From: an uncultured Clostridia bacterium
GTDB taxonomy: Bacteria > Bacillota > Clostridia > Lachnospirales > CAG-274
NCBI GenBank assembly: GCA_947630725.1
Contig: CANRIS010000006.1
Span: 48,674-112,673, forward strand
Direction: 5' to 3'
DNA: 64,000 nt
The stretch's first letter is position 1. Each line of letters opens with the position of its first letter. This document shows, piece by piece, positions 50,757 to 60,374 of the stretch. The notes beneath the pieces were generated by a model that saw only the letters and a program-made list of their open reading frames with translations, was not told the origin of the DNA and did no database searches. Position numbers and translations under genes: made by a program.

Positions 50757-52208
50757 ATGACACAGTTTGACAAAAGAAATATAAGTATGATGATGGATCT
50801 GTACGAGGTGACTATGGCCAACGGATATTTTTCCGAAAGCTCCTTTAACGATAAGGTGACCTTCGATGTTTTTTACAGAAAAAATCCCGATGGCGGCGGC
50901 TTTGCTATCTTTGCGGGTCTCGAACAGATAGTTGAATATATAACAAATCTGCGCTTTGACGGCAGCGATGTGGGATATTTCCGCTCTCTGGGGCTTTTTG
51001 GCGAAAAATTCTTAAATTATCTCGAAACATACCGTTTCAGAGGCGATATATCGGCTTTTCCCGAGGGTACCGTCATATATCCCAACGAGCCTATAATCAC
51101 CGTTACGGCGCCTCTCCTTGACGCTCAGCTCATAGAGACCGCCATACTCACTCAGATAAATCACCAGTCTCTTATAGCCACAAAGGCAAGGCGCATCGTT
51201 CACGCAGCTCAGGGCAGGGTCATATCCGACTTCGGCGCAAGACGAGCTCACAATATGGACGCGGCAATATACGGCGCAAGGGCTGCATACATAGGCGGAG
51301 CCGACAGCACAGCGACAGTCCTCGCAGGCAAGATGTTTGACATACCCGTGAGCGGCACAATGGCTCACAGTTGGGTAATGTATCACGAGGACGAATATAC
51401 GGCATTTAAAAAATATGCCGAGACCTATCCCGATGCTTCGGTTTTTCTGGTAGATACATACGATGTTATACGTTCGGGCATTCCCAACGCCATAAGAGCC
51501 GCAAAGGAGGTTCTTATGCCTATGGGAAAGAGACTTAAGGGCATACGTCTTGACTCGGGCGATCTCGCCTATCTTTCAAAAAAGGCAAGAAAAATTCTGG
51601 ACAAAGAGGGGCTTAACGACTGCAAGATAATAGTATCCAACTCTCTTGACGAATATCTCATAAAATCCCTTATCAGCCAAGGCTCTCCCATAGACTCCTT
51701 CGGTGTAGGCGAAAGGCTCATCACCGCAAAGAGCGACCCCATATTCGGCTCGGTGTATAAAATATCATCGGTTGAAAAGGACGGCGTAAGCATACCCAAG
51801 ATAAAGATTTCCGAAAATAAAGAAAAAATAACAAACCCCGGCAAAAAAAGAATATACAGAATATACAACGAGGACGGACAGGCCATAGCCGACCTTATAA
51901 CAAAGGCTGACGAAGAACCTGATCTCAGCCGCCCCTACAGATATATTGACCCCGATGAGCCCTGGAGAATAAGATACTTTACGAACTGCACGGCTAAGGA
52001 ACTTCAGGTTCCGGTCATAAAGGACGGAAAATCAGTGTTCCGCAGACGTCCTCTGAAAGAAGTAAGGAACTATGTGGACAGACAGCTCAAAGAAGAAATA
52101 TGGCAGGAGGAACAGCGTTTTGAAAATCCCCATAGGCACTATCTTGACTTCAGCCCCTCCTACTATGAAATGAAGATGAATCTTCTGAACAATACAAGAA
52201 TAATGTAA
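50757..52208 (+). CDS. pncB: Nicotinate phosphoribosyltransferase
   Basis: A 483-residue enzyme making nicotinate mononucleotide from nicotinate and PRPP in NAD salvage. Family features: MMMDLYEVTMANGYF at the start, the RFRGD loop, DFGARRAHNMDAAIYGARAAYIGG, GTMAHSWVM, and RLDSGDLAYLSKKARKILD for phosphate binding. Length fits the Firmicutes type. AAAGGGG lies upstream. It has its own promoter and a strong terminator. Confidence 0.94.
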   Translation: MTQFDKRNISMMMDLYEVTMANGYFSESSFNDKVTFDVFYRKNPDGGGFAIFAGLEQIVEYITNLRFDGSDVGYFRSLGLFGEKFLNYLETYRFRGDISAFPEGTVIYPNEPIITVTAPLLDAQLIETAILTQINHQSLIATKARRIVHAAQGRVISDFGARRAHNMDAAIYGARAAYIGGADSTATVLAGKMFDIPVSGTMAHSWVMYHEDEYTAFKKYAETYPDASVFLVDTYDVIRSGIPNAIRAAKEVLMPMGKRLKGIRLDSGDLAYLSKKARKILDKEGLNDCKIIVSNSLDEYLIKSLISQGSPIDSFGVGERLITAKSDPIFGSVYKISSVEKDGVSIPKIKISENKEKITNPGKKRIYRIYNEDGQAIADLITKADEEPDLSRPYRYIDPDEPWRIRYFTNCTAKELQVPVIKDGKSVFRRRPLKEVRNYVDRQLKEEIWQEEQRFENPHRHYLDFSPSYYEMKMNLLNNTRIM

Positions 52209-52233
52209 CAAAAAAACACAGCCTAAAAACATA

Positions 52234-52285
52234 CCGCCCGATACCTTGGGAGCATAAGCCCCACGGAGGTTCGGGCGGATTTTTT
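52234..52285. terminator. Terminator of pncB (probably bidirectional)
   Basis: CCGCCCGA (52234-52241) pairs with TCGGGCGG (52271-52278), followed by ATTTTTT. The reverse strand has TATGTTTTT and may end the helicase transcript. Confidence 0.8.
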
Positions 52286-52301
52286 GACTGTCGTTTTAAG
52301 T

Positions 52302-54650
52302 TTATTTCCAAAAGTCCTTAAGTATAGCTTCTATGTCCTTGCTGCCGAAAGCCGAAAAGCATCTGCGCCAGTGGAGCGGAAGCAGCTCCCTATAAAACGG
52401 AGACGAAAAACGGCGATCCAAAAGAAGTATGACCCCTTTGTCGGTCTCCGAGCGAATGACCCTTCCGCCTGCCTGAGCCGCCTTTATCATTCCAGGATAG
52501 GCATAGCCTCTTGCAAAGCCGTCAAGCCCCTCCGAGTCGAAATATTCCTTTATGACGTTCTGCCTTACCGAAATTTTAGGCAGCCCCACCCCCACAATGG
52601 CGCAGCCTATGAGACGGTCGCCCTTAAGATCTATTCCCTCCGAAAAGACTCCTCCCAGCACACAAAAGCCCACCACAGCCGTTTCGGGCATAAATTCATC
52701 CAAAAAATCCCTTCTGTTCTCCTCCGTAAAGCTGCGGCTCTGAATTATGGTCCTTACATCGCCATACATTTCACAAAAGGCTCCATAGACCCTTTCCATA
52801 TATTCATAGGAGGGAAAAAAGCAGATATAGTTGCCCTTTTTTGCCTTTTGCAGCGTATATATTCTTTCAGCAATCGGTGCTATGCTTTTTTCTCTGTCCT
52901 TATACACGGTCGAAACTGAATTGTCGGTTATAACGCAGAGATTTTGTCTGGGGAAAGGCGATGGTATTTCGATTCGGTTGTCCTTTTTTAAGCTGCCGCC
53001 CAGAATTTCGATAAAATACTCCATAGGTCTGAGGGTAGCGGTGAAAAAAACCATACTGCCAAAGCTCTCCTGCAAATTTTTGAGTATCTCCGAGGGGTCT
53101 CTGCAAAAAATAGTTTTTTTAAGCTCCCTGTCATAGCTTTCCTTTATTATTACAAAGCGTTTGTCAAAATACTCGTCTATTTTTATATAGTCCATAGCCT
53201 TGAAATAAAGCTGCAATATGGTGTCATAAGCGCTGCTTCCCTCGTTTTTCATAAGCCAACTGTCAGCAGCCCCCACAAAATCCGAAAGCAGATATATGAA
53301 ATCCTCGTCTCTGTGAGCCGAAACCGCCTCGCCCGTAACCGCAGCCTTTTCACGCAGCATATATGTGTTGAGCTTGTTGAGAGCTTTTATTATCCTGTGT
53401 CCCGAAAAATCCCTGAGTGCCCTTTTTGCCTCAAGAACCTCCGATTTTTTAAACTCTGCGCTGTACATATCCCTCGATCTGTCGGGCAGATTGTGAGCCT
53501 CGTCCACAAGGGCAATATACTCCTCTCTTCTGTCCTCGTCAAAAAACCTCGAAAGCTTTGCCGATGGGTCGAAAGCATAGTTGTAGTCGCAAATTATTAT
53601 ATGGGCAAAGTCCGTAAGATCCAGAGAAAGCTCAAAGGGGCAGACACGATATTTTTCGGCATAGCTCCTTATTATATCCGCCGTGATTATATTTTCACTG
53701 CAAAGTATTTCCCACAGGGCATCGTTTACCCTGTCAAAATGACCGTCCGCATATGGGCAGCCTGTGGGATTGCAGCAGGGCTCCGTGTTGAGACAGGCTT
53801 TTTCTTTAGCCAATAGCGTTACCGATATAACAAAAAGCCCCTTTTTCGTCATTATGGAGAGAGAATCCTCTGCCAGAGCCTTTACAGTGTTTTTGGGAGT
53901 GAGATAAAACAGTCTCTTGGGCTTTTCTCCCGAAAGAGCCATATATTTGAGGGCAGGAAAAAGCGTTCCCATAGTTTTGCCTATGCCCGTAGGTGCTGCG
54001 GCGAAAAGCTTTTTCCCCGATACGAGGGTTTTATAGACGGCAACGGAAAGCTCTCTCTGACCCTTTCTGAAATCCTCAAAGGGAAATGTAAGAGTCGACA
54101 GGCTTTCGTCCCTTTTTTCGATAAGCTCTCTTGACTTTTCGCTCCATTTTCGGTATGCTTCCATTATTTCAAAGAAAAAATCCCTCAGTTCCTCAAAGCT
54201 CGGATCATAAAAAAGGCTTTTTTCTCTACCTCTCAGATCGCAATAGGTAAGGCATATGCCTATATCCTTATTGCCAGTTTCCTCTGCGTACATATAGGCA
54301 TAAAGCCTTGCCTGAGCTATATGCCGCAGGGTCAGCGGCTCCTCCGTTTCGTCAAGGGCAGCCGAGGTTGACTTTATTTCTTCAATTATTATTCTGTTTT
54401 CGGTTTTTACAAGACCGTCTATTCTCCCCATAAGCATATAGTCGCAGCCGCAGAAAGAAAAGCCGTGCTTTACGGTGACTTCGCTCTCATATTCAAGACC
54501 GTGGAGAGCCGCCTCTTTTTTGTGTCTTTTCTGAAGTCTTTGGTGGAGTATGGTTCCCTGCAGCGCCCGTTTTGTACCCGAAAATCTCGAATCTATCGAA
54601 CCGCTCCTTACGGCAAGCTCCATTATTTCTCCCACGGAAATAAAAATCAT
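52302..54650 (-). CDS. DinG/XPD-type iron-sulfur helicase with N-terminal nuclease-like domain
   Basis: A 782-residue protein. Residues 1-190 carry a PD-(D/E)XK-like core (GRIDGLVK... IIIEEIKST, residues about 75-95) as in Cas4/RecB-type nucleases. The rest is a superfamily 2 XPD/DinG helicase: Walker A APTGIGKT (about 222), four cysteines for a 4Fe-4S cluster (C-x5-C-C-x4-C cluster near 286-298 and C337), DEAH box (VDEAHNLPD near 378) and motif VI QAGGRVIRS near 730. The start at 54650 is required to include the conserved ISVGEIMELAVRSG. It likely unwinds structured DNA during repair. Confidence 0.88.
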   Translation of the reverse strand: MIFISVGEIMELAVRSGSIDSRFSGTKRALQGTILHQRLQKRHKKEAALHGLEYESEVTVKHGFSFCGCDYMLMGRIDGLVKTENRIIIEEIKSTSAALDETEEPLTLRHIAQARLYAYMYAEETGNKDIGICLTYCDLRGREKSLFYDPSFEELRDFFFEIMEAYRKWSEKSRELIEKRDESLSTLTFPFEDFRKGQRELSVAVYKTLVSGKKLFAAAPTGIGKTMGTLFPALKYMALSGEKPKRLFYLTPKNTVKALAEDSLSIMTKKGLFVISVTLLAKEKACLNTEPCCNPTGCPYADGHFDRVNDALWEILCSENIITADIIRSYAEKYRVCPFELSLDLTDFAHIIICDYNYAFDPSAKLSRFFDEDRREEYIALVDEAHNLPDRSRDMYSAEFKKSEVLEAKRALRDFSGHRIIKALNKLNTYMLREKAAVTGEAVSAHRDEDFIYLLSDFVGAADSWLMKNEGSSAYDTILQLYFKAMDYIKIDEYFDKRFVIIKESYDRELKKTIFCRDPSEILKNLQESFGSMVFFTATLRPMEYFIEILGGSLKKDNRIEIPSPFPRQNLCVITDNSVSTVYKDREKSIAPIAERIYTLQKAKKGNYICFFPSYEYMERVYGAFCEMYGDVRTIIQSRSFTEENRRDFLDEFMPETAVVGFCVLGGVFSEGIDLKGDRLIGCAIVGVGLPKISVRQNVIKEYFDSEGLDGFARGYAYPGMIKAAQAGGRVIRSETDKGVILLLDRRFSSPFYRELLPLHWRRCFSAFGSKDIEAILKDFWK

Positions 54651-54719
54651 AAAAATCCCTCTTTTTGTCCCTTTTCTGCCCGCAGACAGTTTTTGTGTTC
54701 GGAAAATATATCGGTATAG

Positions 54720-54758
54720 AAAAAGGGATCCCCGACTGTTTTTCGGTATCCCTTTTTT
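54720..54758. terminator. Bidirectional terminator between LCP and helicase genes
   Basis: AAAAAGGGAT (54720-54729) pairs with ATCCCTTTTTT (54748-54758), giving T-runs in both directions. Confidence 0.8.
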
Positions 54759-54793
54759 ATCGGGTCAAGCCTTATCCGAGACTTATTGACCCG

Positions 54794-57706
54794 TTATTTA
54801 TCCTCGCCCTCTTTTTCGTCTTTTCCATCTTCGTCATCTTCGGGCTCATCGTCATCTTCGGGCTCGTCCTCATCATCGCCGTATTCTTCATCATCGTCAT
54901 AGTCGTCATCATACTCGTCATAATCTTCATCGTCATAATATTCTTCGTCATCGTCATAGTCATCATAGTCGTCATATTCGTCATCGTCATAGTCATAGCC
55001 GTCGTCTTCATCGTCCTCGTATTCGTCATACTCGTCATATTCCTCATATTTTTCATACTCGGACTTTTCCGCCCCGACCCTCTGAGCCTCGGCTGCCTCG
55101 GCCTTTTTCTTTTCCTTACGCGCCTTTACAAGAACGGCAATAAGCGCCACAAGTATGAGCAGAGCCGCAAGCACAAATATGCTGAGTATAATAAGCATAA
55201 AGACGGTATCCTCATCGAGGGTGAAGTCTGTCGGAATAACAGGCTCAGGCTCGGGAGGAGCCTCTGTCTGAACAAAGTTATATTCGGCAACGGCAACAGG
55301 CGATATAAGGTTATAGGTATTTGAAAGCACGTTCAGAATATCCCTCTGAACAGCGTCCTCGCTGCACTTGAAAGAGTCGCCCCTGAAGCTCATAAGGTCG
55401 CTGCTTATGGCGAGAGCCACAGCCCCGTCATACTCGTCCTTGTTGTCATATATATTCCACAGTCCGAGATAATACTCCTTGTTGGAGGGATAATAGCTTT
55501 TGTTGAAATGATTTAGCAGCGTTCCGCAGGCTGCCAGAAGCTCGCCGTTTTTAAGATTTTGGCTTTCGTCAAGCCCAAGTCCGCCAAGCAGCGCCCTCGA
55601 ATCCTCTTTGAGCATACTGTCAAGAGAATTGAGAAAATCTCCCGTATTCATACCCGCTTCCATATCAAGCTCCGCCGTAGGCACAAAGCCCTTGTTAAGA
55701 AAGTCGGTTATTCTCTGTTTCTTTGCCTCGCCGAGATCCGACAGAGCCGCATAAGCCGAGTCAATGTCCTGTATGGTATAGGTGCCGCCCTCTACCGCTG
55801 AGAAAAGAAGGCACTTGTTGTCCTCGTCATAGCTGCCGCCTATATTTTCGACACTTTCGTCCTTGCTGAAATAGCAGGATGTCGATTCATAGTCGGAATA
55901 AAAACCGAAATATACGGGAGCGGGAAGTCTGTCTATCTCTCTGCCCCTCTCATCGCTGAAGCTTATGGTATAGTCTCTGAGACCCTCATAGAACGTTATT
56001 GTAAATCCGTCATATTCGTCCAGTATCTTTTCGAGATCAGCCTTTCTGAGCTGTACCTGATGCAGGTTGTCGCCCACAAGCACCGTAAGCCTGTCCATAC
56101 CTTCGAGAGCAGGCAGCACGTCTTTGGATATTTTTATATTTATGGGATTGTCATAGTCAAAGGACGAAACGTCAACTCTGGCTGTGGGCAAAAGATCCCT
56201 CAGAAGATTTATGCCCTTTTCTCTTATGGAGTTGTTCATTTCTCCCGAAAATTCAAGCACGTCCTTATTGAGGCCGCCTAAGTTTTCGGCGTTTATTTCT
56301 GCGGTATTTTCCCCGCCCGAATAAAACGCGCTCTGACAATATGCCGATGATGCAAATTCAATATATCGGGCTATGACCTCCTTGGACTCGTCCGAGGGTT
56401 CGGGATAGTCAGCCGCTATGTCGGCAAGCTTTTTGGCGAACTGATCCTTATCCTTAAGTCTTGCAAGCTCCTCATAGTCTATGGAGGCTTCTATGGCGTT
56501 TCCGTTGTCGGCCTCGTCTATTTCTCTTTCGGAATGTGTGGTGACCGCCTCGGCAGAATCGGAGGTGGCATTTCCCCACGAAAGTCCGCTGTATGCGGCA
56601 GGGTCTCCGTCTCCGTCATAGAAAAGTATGTCCACAAGCTTTTCGGTATAATCGGAGTTTATGAAATATCCGCTGTCTCCTGCCCTGAGTCCTCCGGGCA
56701 GAGTTGCCATAACAAGGCTGTCGGCCTTAAGCACGGGGAAAAACGGCGTATACTTAAGGGCGTCTGTAACGGTCATATTTGTCTGAACATAGGTCAGAAA
56801 CGTCTCTACATAGTTATTTATATTTTTTAATATGGTTTCGGTACTCAGAGCCTTTTCAAGGAGAGTGTTGAGGAAAAGCTGCTGAACCTGTACTCTGTCC
56901 ACATCGCCGTTGGTATAGTGTCTGTAGCGCACAAGGCACATTGCGTTGTATCCGTCAAGGGTCTGAACGCCCTGTTTAAGGTTTATATAAAGCCCCTGCT
57001 GAGCATCGTTATAATACATATCCTGCGGAACGTCAATGGTTATGCCGCCTATATCGTCAACTATTTTCTGAAAGGCCTCGACATTTACGGTAATGAAAAA
57101 GGATATCTGAGGTATGCCCAGCATTTCTTCAAGCTCTTCGGTGATATATTTGTTTCCGTCCTCTTCGCCCCACGAATGAACGGCGTTTATTTTCATCGTT
57201 CTGGGGGCGCTGTGACCCTCGCTCCTCATTTCCATATAAAGATCGTCGCTTAAAGTGACATATGTGTCTCTCGGTATGGAAAGAGCCGTTATTTTTCTTG
57301 TGTTTTTGTCAAAGCAGGCTACTATTATAACATCGGTGAGCTTTTCGTCCTGATCCACACCGTAAACAGCAAAAAACGTCTTGTCGGGGATGTTTCCCAG
57401 AATATTCGCCTCGGCAAGCTGATCCTCCGCTCTGTCGTGAGGCGACCTTGCAGCCTCCTTAAGATTTTCTCCTGCCTCTTCAAGAGCCTTGTCAAGCGCC
57501 AGCTCAGCCTCTCCCGGCTGATTCTGCTCCTCGGCGACAAGCTGCTTGTTGTAGTCGATCTTCGACTTCATATAAAAGCCGAACCACACGCCCATACCTA
57601 TAACATATATGAGAAGTATAGTCAGCACGATAGATATAAACTTAAGGGAGTTTTTTACTCCCGAAGTTTTCTTATTTTTTTGCCTTCTGTTGTTTTTCCC
57701 TCGCAT
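54794..57706 (-). CDS. LytR-CpsA-Psr family protein with second membrane segment and acidic tail
   Basis: A 970-residue LCP protein, far longer than the usual 300-500. Order: basic cytoplasmic N-terminus, membrane helix (19-45), LCP domain (about 105-290) with TDVIIVACFD, the SIPRDTYV Arg/Asp and RYRHYTNGDVDRVQVQQ, then about 540 residues of extracytoplasmic unknown sequence, a second membrane helix (about 834-859), a Lys/Glu stretch and an 85-residue Asp/Glu/Tyr tail (880-970). LCP enzymes attach teichoic acids or capsule to peptidoglycan. ATG 57706 follows GGGAGAG; an upstream GTG is less likely. The tail would lie in the cytoplasm. Confidence 0.88.
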   Translation of the reverse strand: MRGKNNRRQKNKKTSGVKNSLKFISIVLTILLIYVIGMGVWFGFYMKSKIDYNKQLVAEEQNQPGEAELALDKALEEAGENLKEAARSPHDRAEDQLAEANILGNIPDKTFFAVYGVDQDEKLTDVIIVACFDKNTRKITALSIPRDTYVTLSDDLYMEMRSEGHSAPRTMKINAVHSWGEEDGNKYITEELEEMLGIPQISFFITVNVEAFQKIVDDIGGITIDVPQDMYYNDAQQGLYINLKQGVQTLDGYNAMCLVRYRHYTNGDVDRVQVQQLFLNTLLEKALSTETILKNINNYVETFLTYVQTNMTVTDALKYTPFFPVLKADSLVMATLPGGLRAGDSGYFINSDYTEKLVDILFYDGDGDPAAYSGLSWGNATSDSAEAVTTHSEREIDEADNGNAIEASIDYEELARLKDKDQFAKKLADIAADYPEPSDESKEVIARYIEFASSAYCQSAFYSGGENTAEINAENLGGLNKDVLEFSGEMNNSIREKGINLLRDLLPTARVDVSSFDYDNPINIKISKDVLPALEGMDRLTVLVGDNLHQVQLRKADLEKILDEYDGFTITFYEGLRDYTISFSDERGREIDRLPAPVYFGFYSDYESTSCYFSKDESVENIGGSYDEDNKCLLFSAVEGGTYTIQDIDSAYAALSDLGEAKKQRITDFLNKGFVPTAELDMEAGMNTGDFLNSLDSMLKEDSRALLGGLGLDESQNLKNGELLAACGTLLNHFNKSYYPSNKEYYLGLWNIYDNKDEYDGAVALAISSDLMSFRGDSFKCSEDAVQRDILNVLSNTYNLISPVAVAEYNFVQTEAPPEPEPVIPTDFTLDEDTVFMLIILSIFVLAALLILVALIAVLVKARKEKKKAEAAEAQRVGAEKSEYEKYEEYDEYDEYEDDEDDGYDYDDDEYDDYDDYDDDEEYYDDEDYDEYDDDYDDDEEYGDDEDEPEDDDEPEDDEDGKDEKEGEDK

Positions 57707-57788
57707 TTTGTATCTCTCCCGAAAAAAATTTGCCGAATCTTTACGAAAACCAAGGCTTTCTATAGAATTTTGCACTAAACTACCCTAC

Positions 57789-57817
57789 AGTATATCAAAA
57801 TTCCGCACCTTTTACAA
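57789..57817 (-). promoter_or_regulatory. Promoter of the LCP gene
   Basis: On the minus strand TTGTAA (57812-57817), 17-bp spacer, TATACT (57789-57794). The following 120 bp up to the riboflavin terminator hold nothing else recognisable. Confidence 0.6.
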
Positions 57818-57930
57818 GTACTATTATTGATAAAAAATATTAAATTTTACCTACAAATCTATGGAAACGACAGTTTTTAGCCGACTGCGGACATTCTGTA
57901 CGGGTTTATGCCCTTTTGCCTTTGCAAAAC

Positions 57931-57986
57931 AAAAAAAGTCGGGCTAAAAAAAATCACAGCGGATTTTAAAAAGCCCGACCCGAACG
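57931..57986. terminator. Terminator of the riboflavin operon
   Basis: GTCGGGCT (57938-57945) pairs with AGCCCGAC (57972-57979). On the minus strand the stem is followed by TTTTTTT. The loop is long (26 nt) and itself A/T-rich. Confidence 0.8.
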
Positions 57987-58011
57987 ATCCAAAAAATTTT
58001 TTAAATTTTTT

Positions 58012-58479
58012 TCAGGCGTTGATCTCTTTTATGAGATTTATCATTTCGATAGCCGAAAGAGCGCAGTCATAACCCTTGTTTCCCGATTTTGTGCCTGCCC
58101 TTTCGATAGCCTGGGATATGGTGTCTGTTGTGACTATGCCGAAAAGCACAGGAACCCCCGTGGAAAGCGAAACCTGCGCCGTTCCCTTTGCCGTTTCGTT
58201 GCAGACAAGGTCATAGTGGCTTGTGGCTCCTCTTATAACGGCTCCCAGACATATGACTGCATCATATTTTTTGCTTTCAGCCATTTTTTTTGCTATGACG
58301 GGTATCTCAAAGGCTCCTGGTACCCACGCCACGTCTATGTTTTCATCGGGTACGTTGTGTCTTTTGAGCCCGTCAAGGGCTCCCGACAAAAGCTTTGACA
58401 CTATAAACTCATTGAATCTTGAACACACTATGCCTATGGTCGCGCCCTCGGCAACCAATTTTCCTTCAAATACTCTCAT
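58012..58479 (-). CDS. ribH: 6,7-dimethyl-8-ribityllumazine synthase
   Basis: A 155-residue lumazine synthase that condenses the ribD product with the C4 phosphate made by RibBA. Motifs: [40 protein letters not shown] (substrate and catalytic His) and [17 protein letters not shown]. Last gene of ribD-ribE-ribBA-ribH, with AAAGGAGGA upstream. Confidence 0.96.
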   Translation of the reverse strand: MRVFEGKLVAEGATIGIVCSRFNEFIVSKLLSGALDGLKRHNVPDENIDVAWVPGAFEIPVIAKKMAESKKYDAVICLGAVIRGATSHYDLVCNETAKGTAQVSLSTGVPVLFGIVTTDTISQAIERAGTKSGNKGYDCALSAIEMINLIKEINA

Positions 58480-58497
58480 TTTCTGTATCCTCCTTTA

Positions 58498-59703
58498 TTA
58501 TATATCCAATATGTGTCCCATTTTTTCTTTTTTTGTTTTAAGATAAAATTCATCGGTCTCGTTGGGCGCTATCTGTATAGGCACTCTTTCGGTTATTTCT
58601 ATTCCATAGCCCGAAAGACCCGTTATTTTCTGGGGATTGTTGGTCATAAGCCTGAGCTTTCTGACGCCGAGATCCAGAAGTATCTGCGCCCCTATGCCAT
58701 AGTCCCTCAGATCCTCGGGAAAGCCCAGCGCAAGGTTTGCTTCAACGGTGTCAAGCCCCTTATCCTGAAGCTCATAGGCCTTAAGCTTGTTTATAAGCCC
58801 TATGCCTCTGCCCTCCTGTCTCATATATACCAAAACGCCTCTGCCTGCCTTGGCTATCTGTTTCATTGCGGCGGCATACTGCTGACCGCAGTCACAGCGG
58901 CAGCTGCCGAGAGCGTCCCCCGTAAGGCACTCCGAGTGAACTCTGCAAAGCACCGGGTTTCCGTCCGCCACATCACCCTTCACAAGAGCCACATGGTGTT
59001 CGCCGTTCAGCTTGTTTACATAGCCGCATATAACAAAATCGCCGTAGCGTGTGGGCATTTTGGCTCTCGCCACGCACTCCACAAGCCTTTCTCTGCGTAT
59101 TCTGTACGCCACAAGATCGGCTATGGTGATTATTTTAAGACCGTACTTTTTGGCAAACCTCACAAGGTCGTCACGTCTTGCCATAGTGCCGTCCTCTTTC
59201 ATTATTTCGCAGCACAGTCCCACAGGCTTAAGCCCCGCAAGCCTGCACAGATCCACGGTAGCCTCGGTGTGACCTATTCTTTTCAGAACGCCGCCGTCCC
59301 TTGCCTTCAGCGGAAACATATGTCCCGGTCGGCGGAAGTCGGAGGGCTTTGCGCCGTCCTCCACGGCTTTCAGCGCCGTAAGCGACCTTTCGTATGCCGA
59401 AACTCCCGTAGTAGTCTCTATATGGTCGATAGAAACGGTAAAAGCCGTCTCGTGATTGTCGGTGTTATGCTCCACCATAGCCTCAAGCCCCAGCTTTTCG
59501 GTATACTCGGACGTCATGGGCATACAGATTATTCCCTTTGCGTGGCTCGCCATAAAGTTTACCGCTTCGGTATCTGCAAACTGAGCAGCGACAATGACAT
59601 CGCCCTCGTTTTCTCTGTCCTCATCGTCTACTGTGACTATCATTTTTCCGTTTTTAATGTCCTCGATGGCCTCTTCGATGGTGTTTGTCCTGAATTCCTT
59701 CAT
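58498..59703 (-). CDS. ribBA: Bifunctional GTP cyclohydrolase II / DHBP synthase
   Basis: A 401-residue fusion. The N-terminal half is 3,4-dihydroxy-2-butanone-4-phosphate synthase ([43 protein letters not shown]); the C-terminal half is GTP cyclohydrolase II with zinc cysteines in [17 protein letters not shown] and [11 protein letters not shown]. It supplies both precursors of riboflavin. ATG 59703 follows GGGAGG; a start further upstream would overlap ribE. Confidence 0.96.
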   Translation of the reverse strand: MKEFRTNTIEEAIEDIKNGKMIVTVDDEDRENEGDVIVAAQFADTEAVNFMASHAKGIICMPMTSEYTEKLGLEAMVEHNTDNHETAFTVSIDHIETTTGVSAYERSLTALKAVEDGAKPSDFRRPGHMFPLKARDGGVLKRIGHTEATVDLCRLAGLKPVGLCCEIMKEDGTMARRDDLVRFAKKYGLKIITIADLVAYRIRRERLVECVARAKMPTRYGDFVICGYVNKLNGEHHVALVKGDVADGNPVLCRVHSECLTGDALGSCRCDCGQQYAAAMKQIAKAGRGVLVYMRQEGRGIGLINKLKAYELQDKGLDTVEANLALGFPEDLRDYGIGAQILLDLGVRKLRLMTNNPQKITGLSGYGIEITERVPIQIAPNETDEFYLKTKKEKMGHILDI

Positions 59704-59720
59704 TTTTTCCTCCCGCTGCA

Positions 59721-60371
59721 TCAATAAAATCCGTTTTCCGAAAGAAACTCTATGCTTATGTCCTCCTCCTCGGTCGGGGGCTTTTTGTCCTTCAGAAAAT
59801 GCTCCGTATATTTTCCTATTATATCCGTTTCTATATTCACTTTGTCGCCGGGATCCTTTTCAAGCAGCGTTGTTTCTCCTCCCGTATGAGGGATTATGCC
59901 TACGGCAAAGCTGTTTCGGCTTACGCTCATAACGGTCAGGCTTATGCCGTCTACCGCAACGGAGCCCTTTTCGACTATATAATACAAAAGCTCCTCTGCG
60001 GCCTCTATTTCCGTCACAACAGCTATGCCTTCTTTTGAAAAGCCGAGTATTCTGCCTGTTCCGTCAATGTGTCCCGACACTATGTGTCCGCCGAATCTTC
60101 CGTCCGCCCTCATAGCTCTTTCGAGATTCACTCTGCTGCCGGGCTTAAGGTCTCCGAGGGAGCTGCGCCTTAAGCTCTCCGCCATAACGTCCGCCTCAAA
60201 GCCCGTGTCAAAGACCTTCACCGCCGTAAGGCAAAGACCGTTGACGGCTATGCTGTCTCCCGTTTTTATATCCTCCGTGATTTTCTTTGCCTCTATGCGC
60301 AGACCCGCAAAGTCCCTGCCGTTTTTGACCGAGACTACTCTGCCCACTTCTTCAATAAGACCCGTAAACAT
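59721..60371 (-). CDS. ribE: Riboflavin synthase alpha chain
   Basis: A 216-residue trimeric riboflavin synthase made of two similar lumazine-binding halves: [15 protein letters not shown] with [14 protein letters not shown], and [14 protein letters not shown] with [16 protein letters not shown]. It dismutates two lumazines to riboflavin. It starts 3 nt after the ribD stop and has GAGGTGATG upstream. The C-terminal 20 residues are acidic. Confidence 0.95.
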   Translation of the reverse strand: MFTGLIEEVGRVVSVKNGRDFAGLRIEAKKITEDIKTGDSIAVNGLCLTAVKVFDTGFEADVMAESLRRSSLGDLKPGSRVNLERAMRADGRFGGHIVSGHIDGTGRILGFSKEGIAVVTEIEAAEELLYYIVEKGSVAVDGISLTVMSVSRNSFAVGIIPHTGGETTLLEKDPGDKVNIETDIIGKYTEHFLKDKKPPTEEEDISIEFLSENGFY

Positions 60372-60374
60372 ATA

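Noticed and set aside
54665..55324. Plus-strand open frame of 219 residues rich in Ile, Val and Phe
   Set aside because: It is the antisense of the Asp/Glu/Tyr tail of the LCP gene; GAT/GAA-type codons read backwards give Ile/Val/Phe. No ribosome site.
58513..59727. Long plus-strand open frame of 404 residues
   Set aside because: Antisense to ribBA, which has complete catalytic motifs; the plus frame has none.
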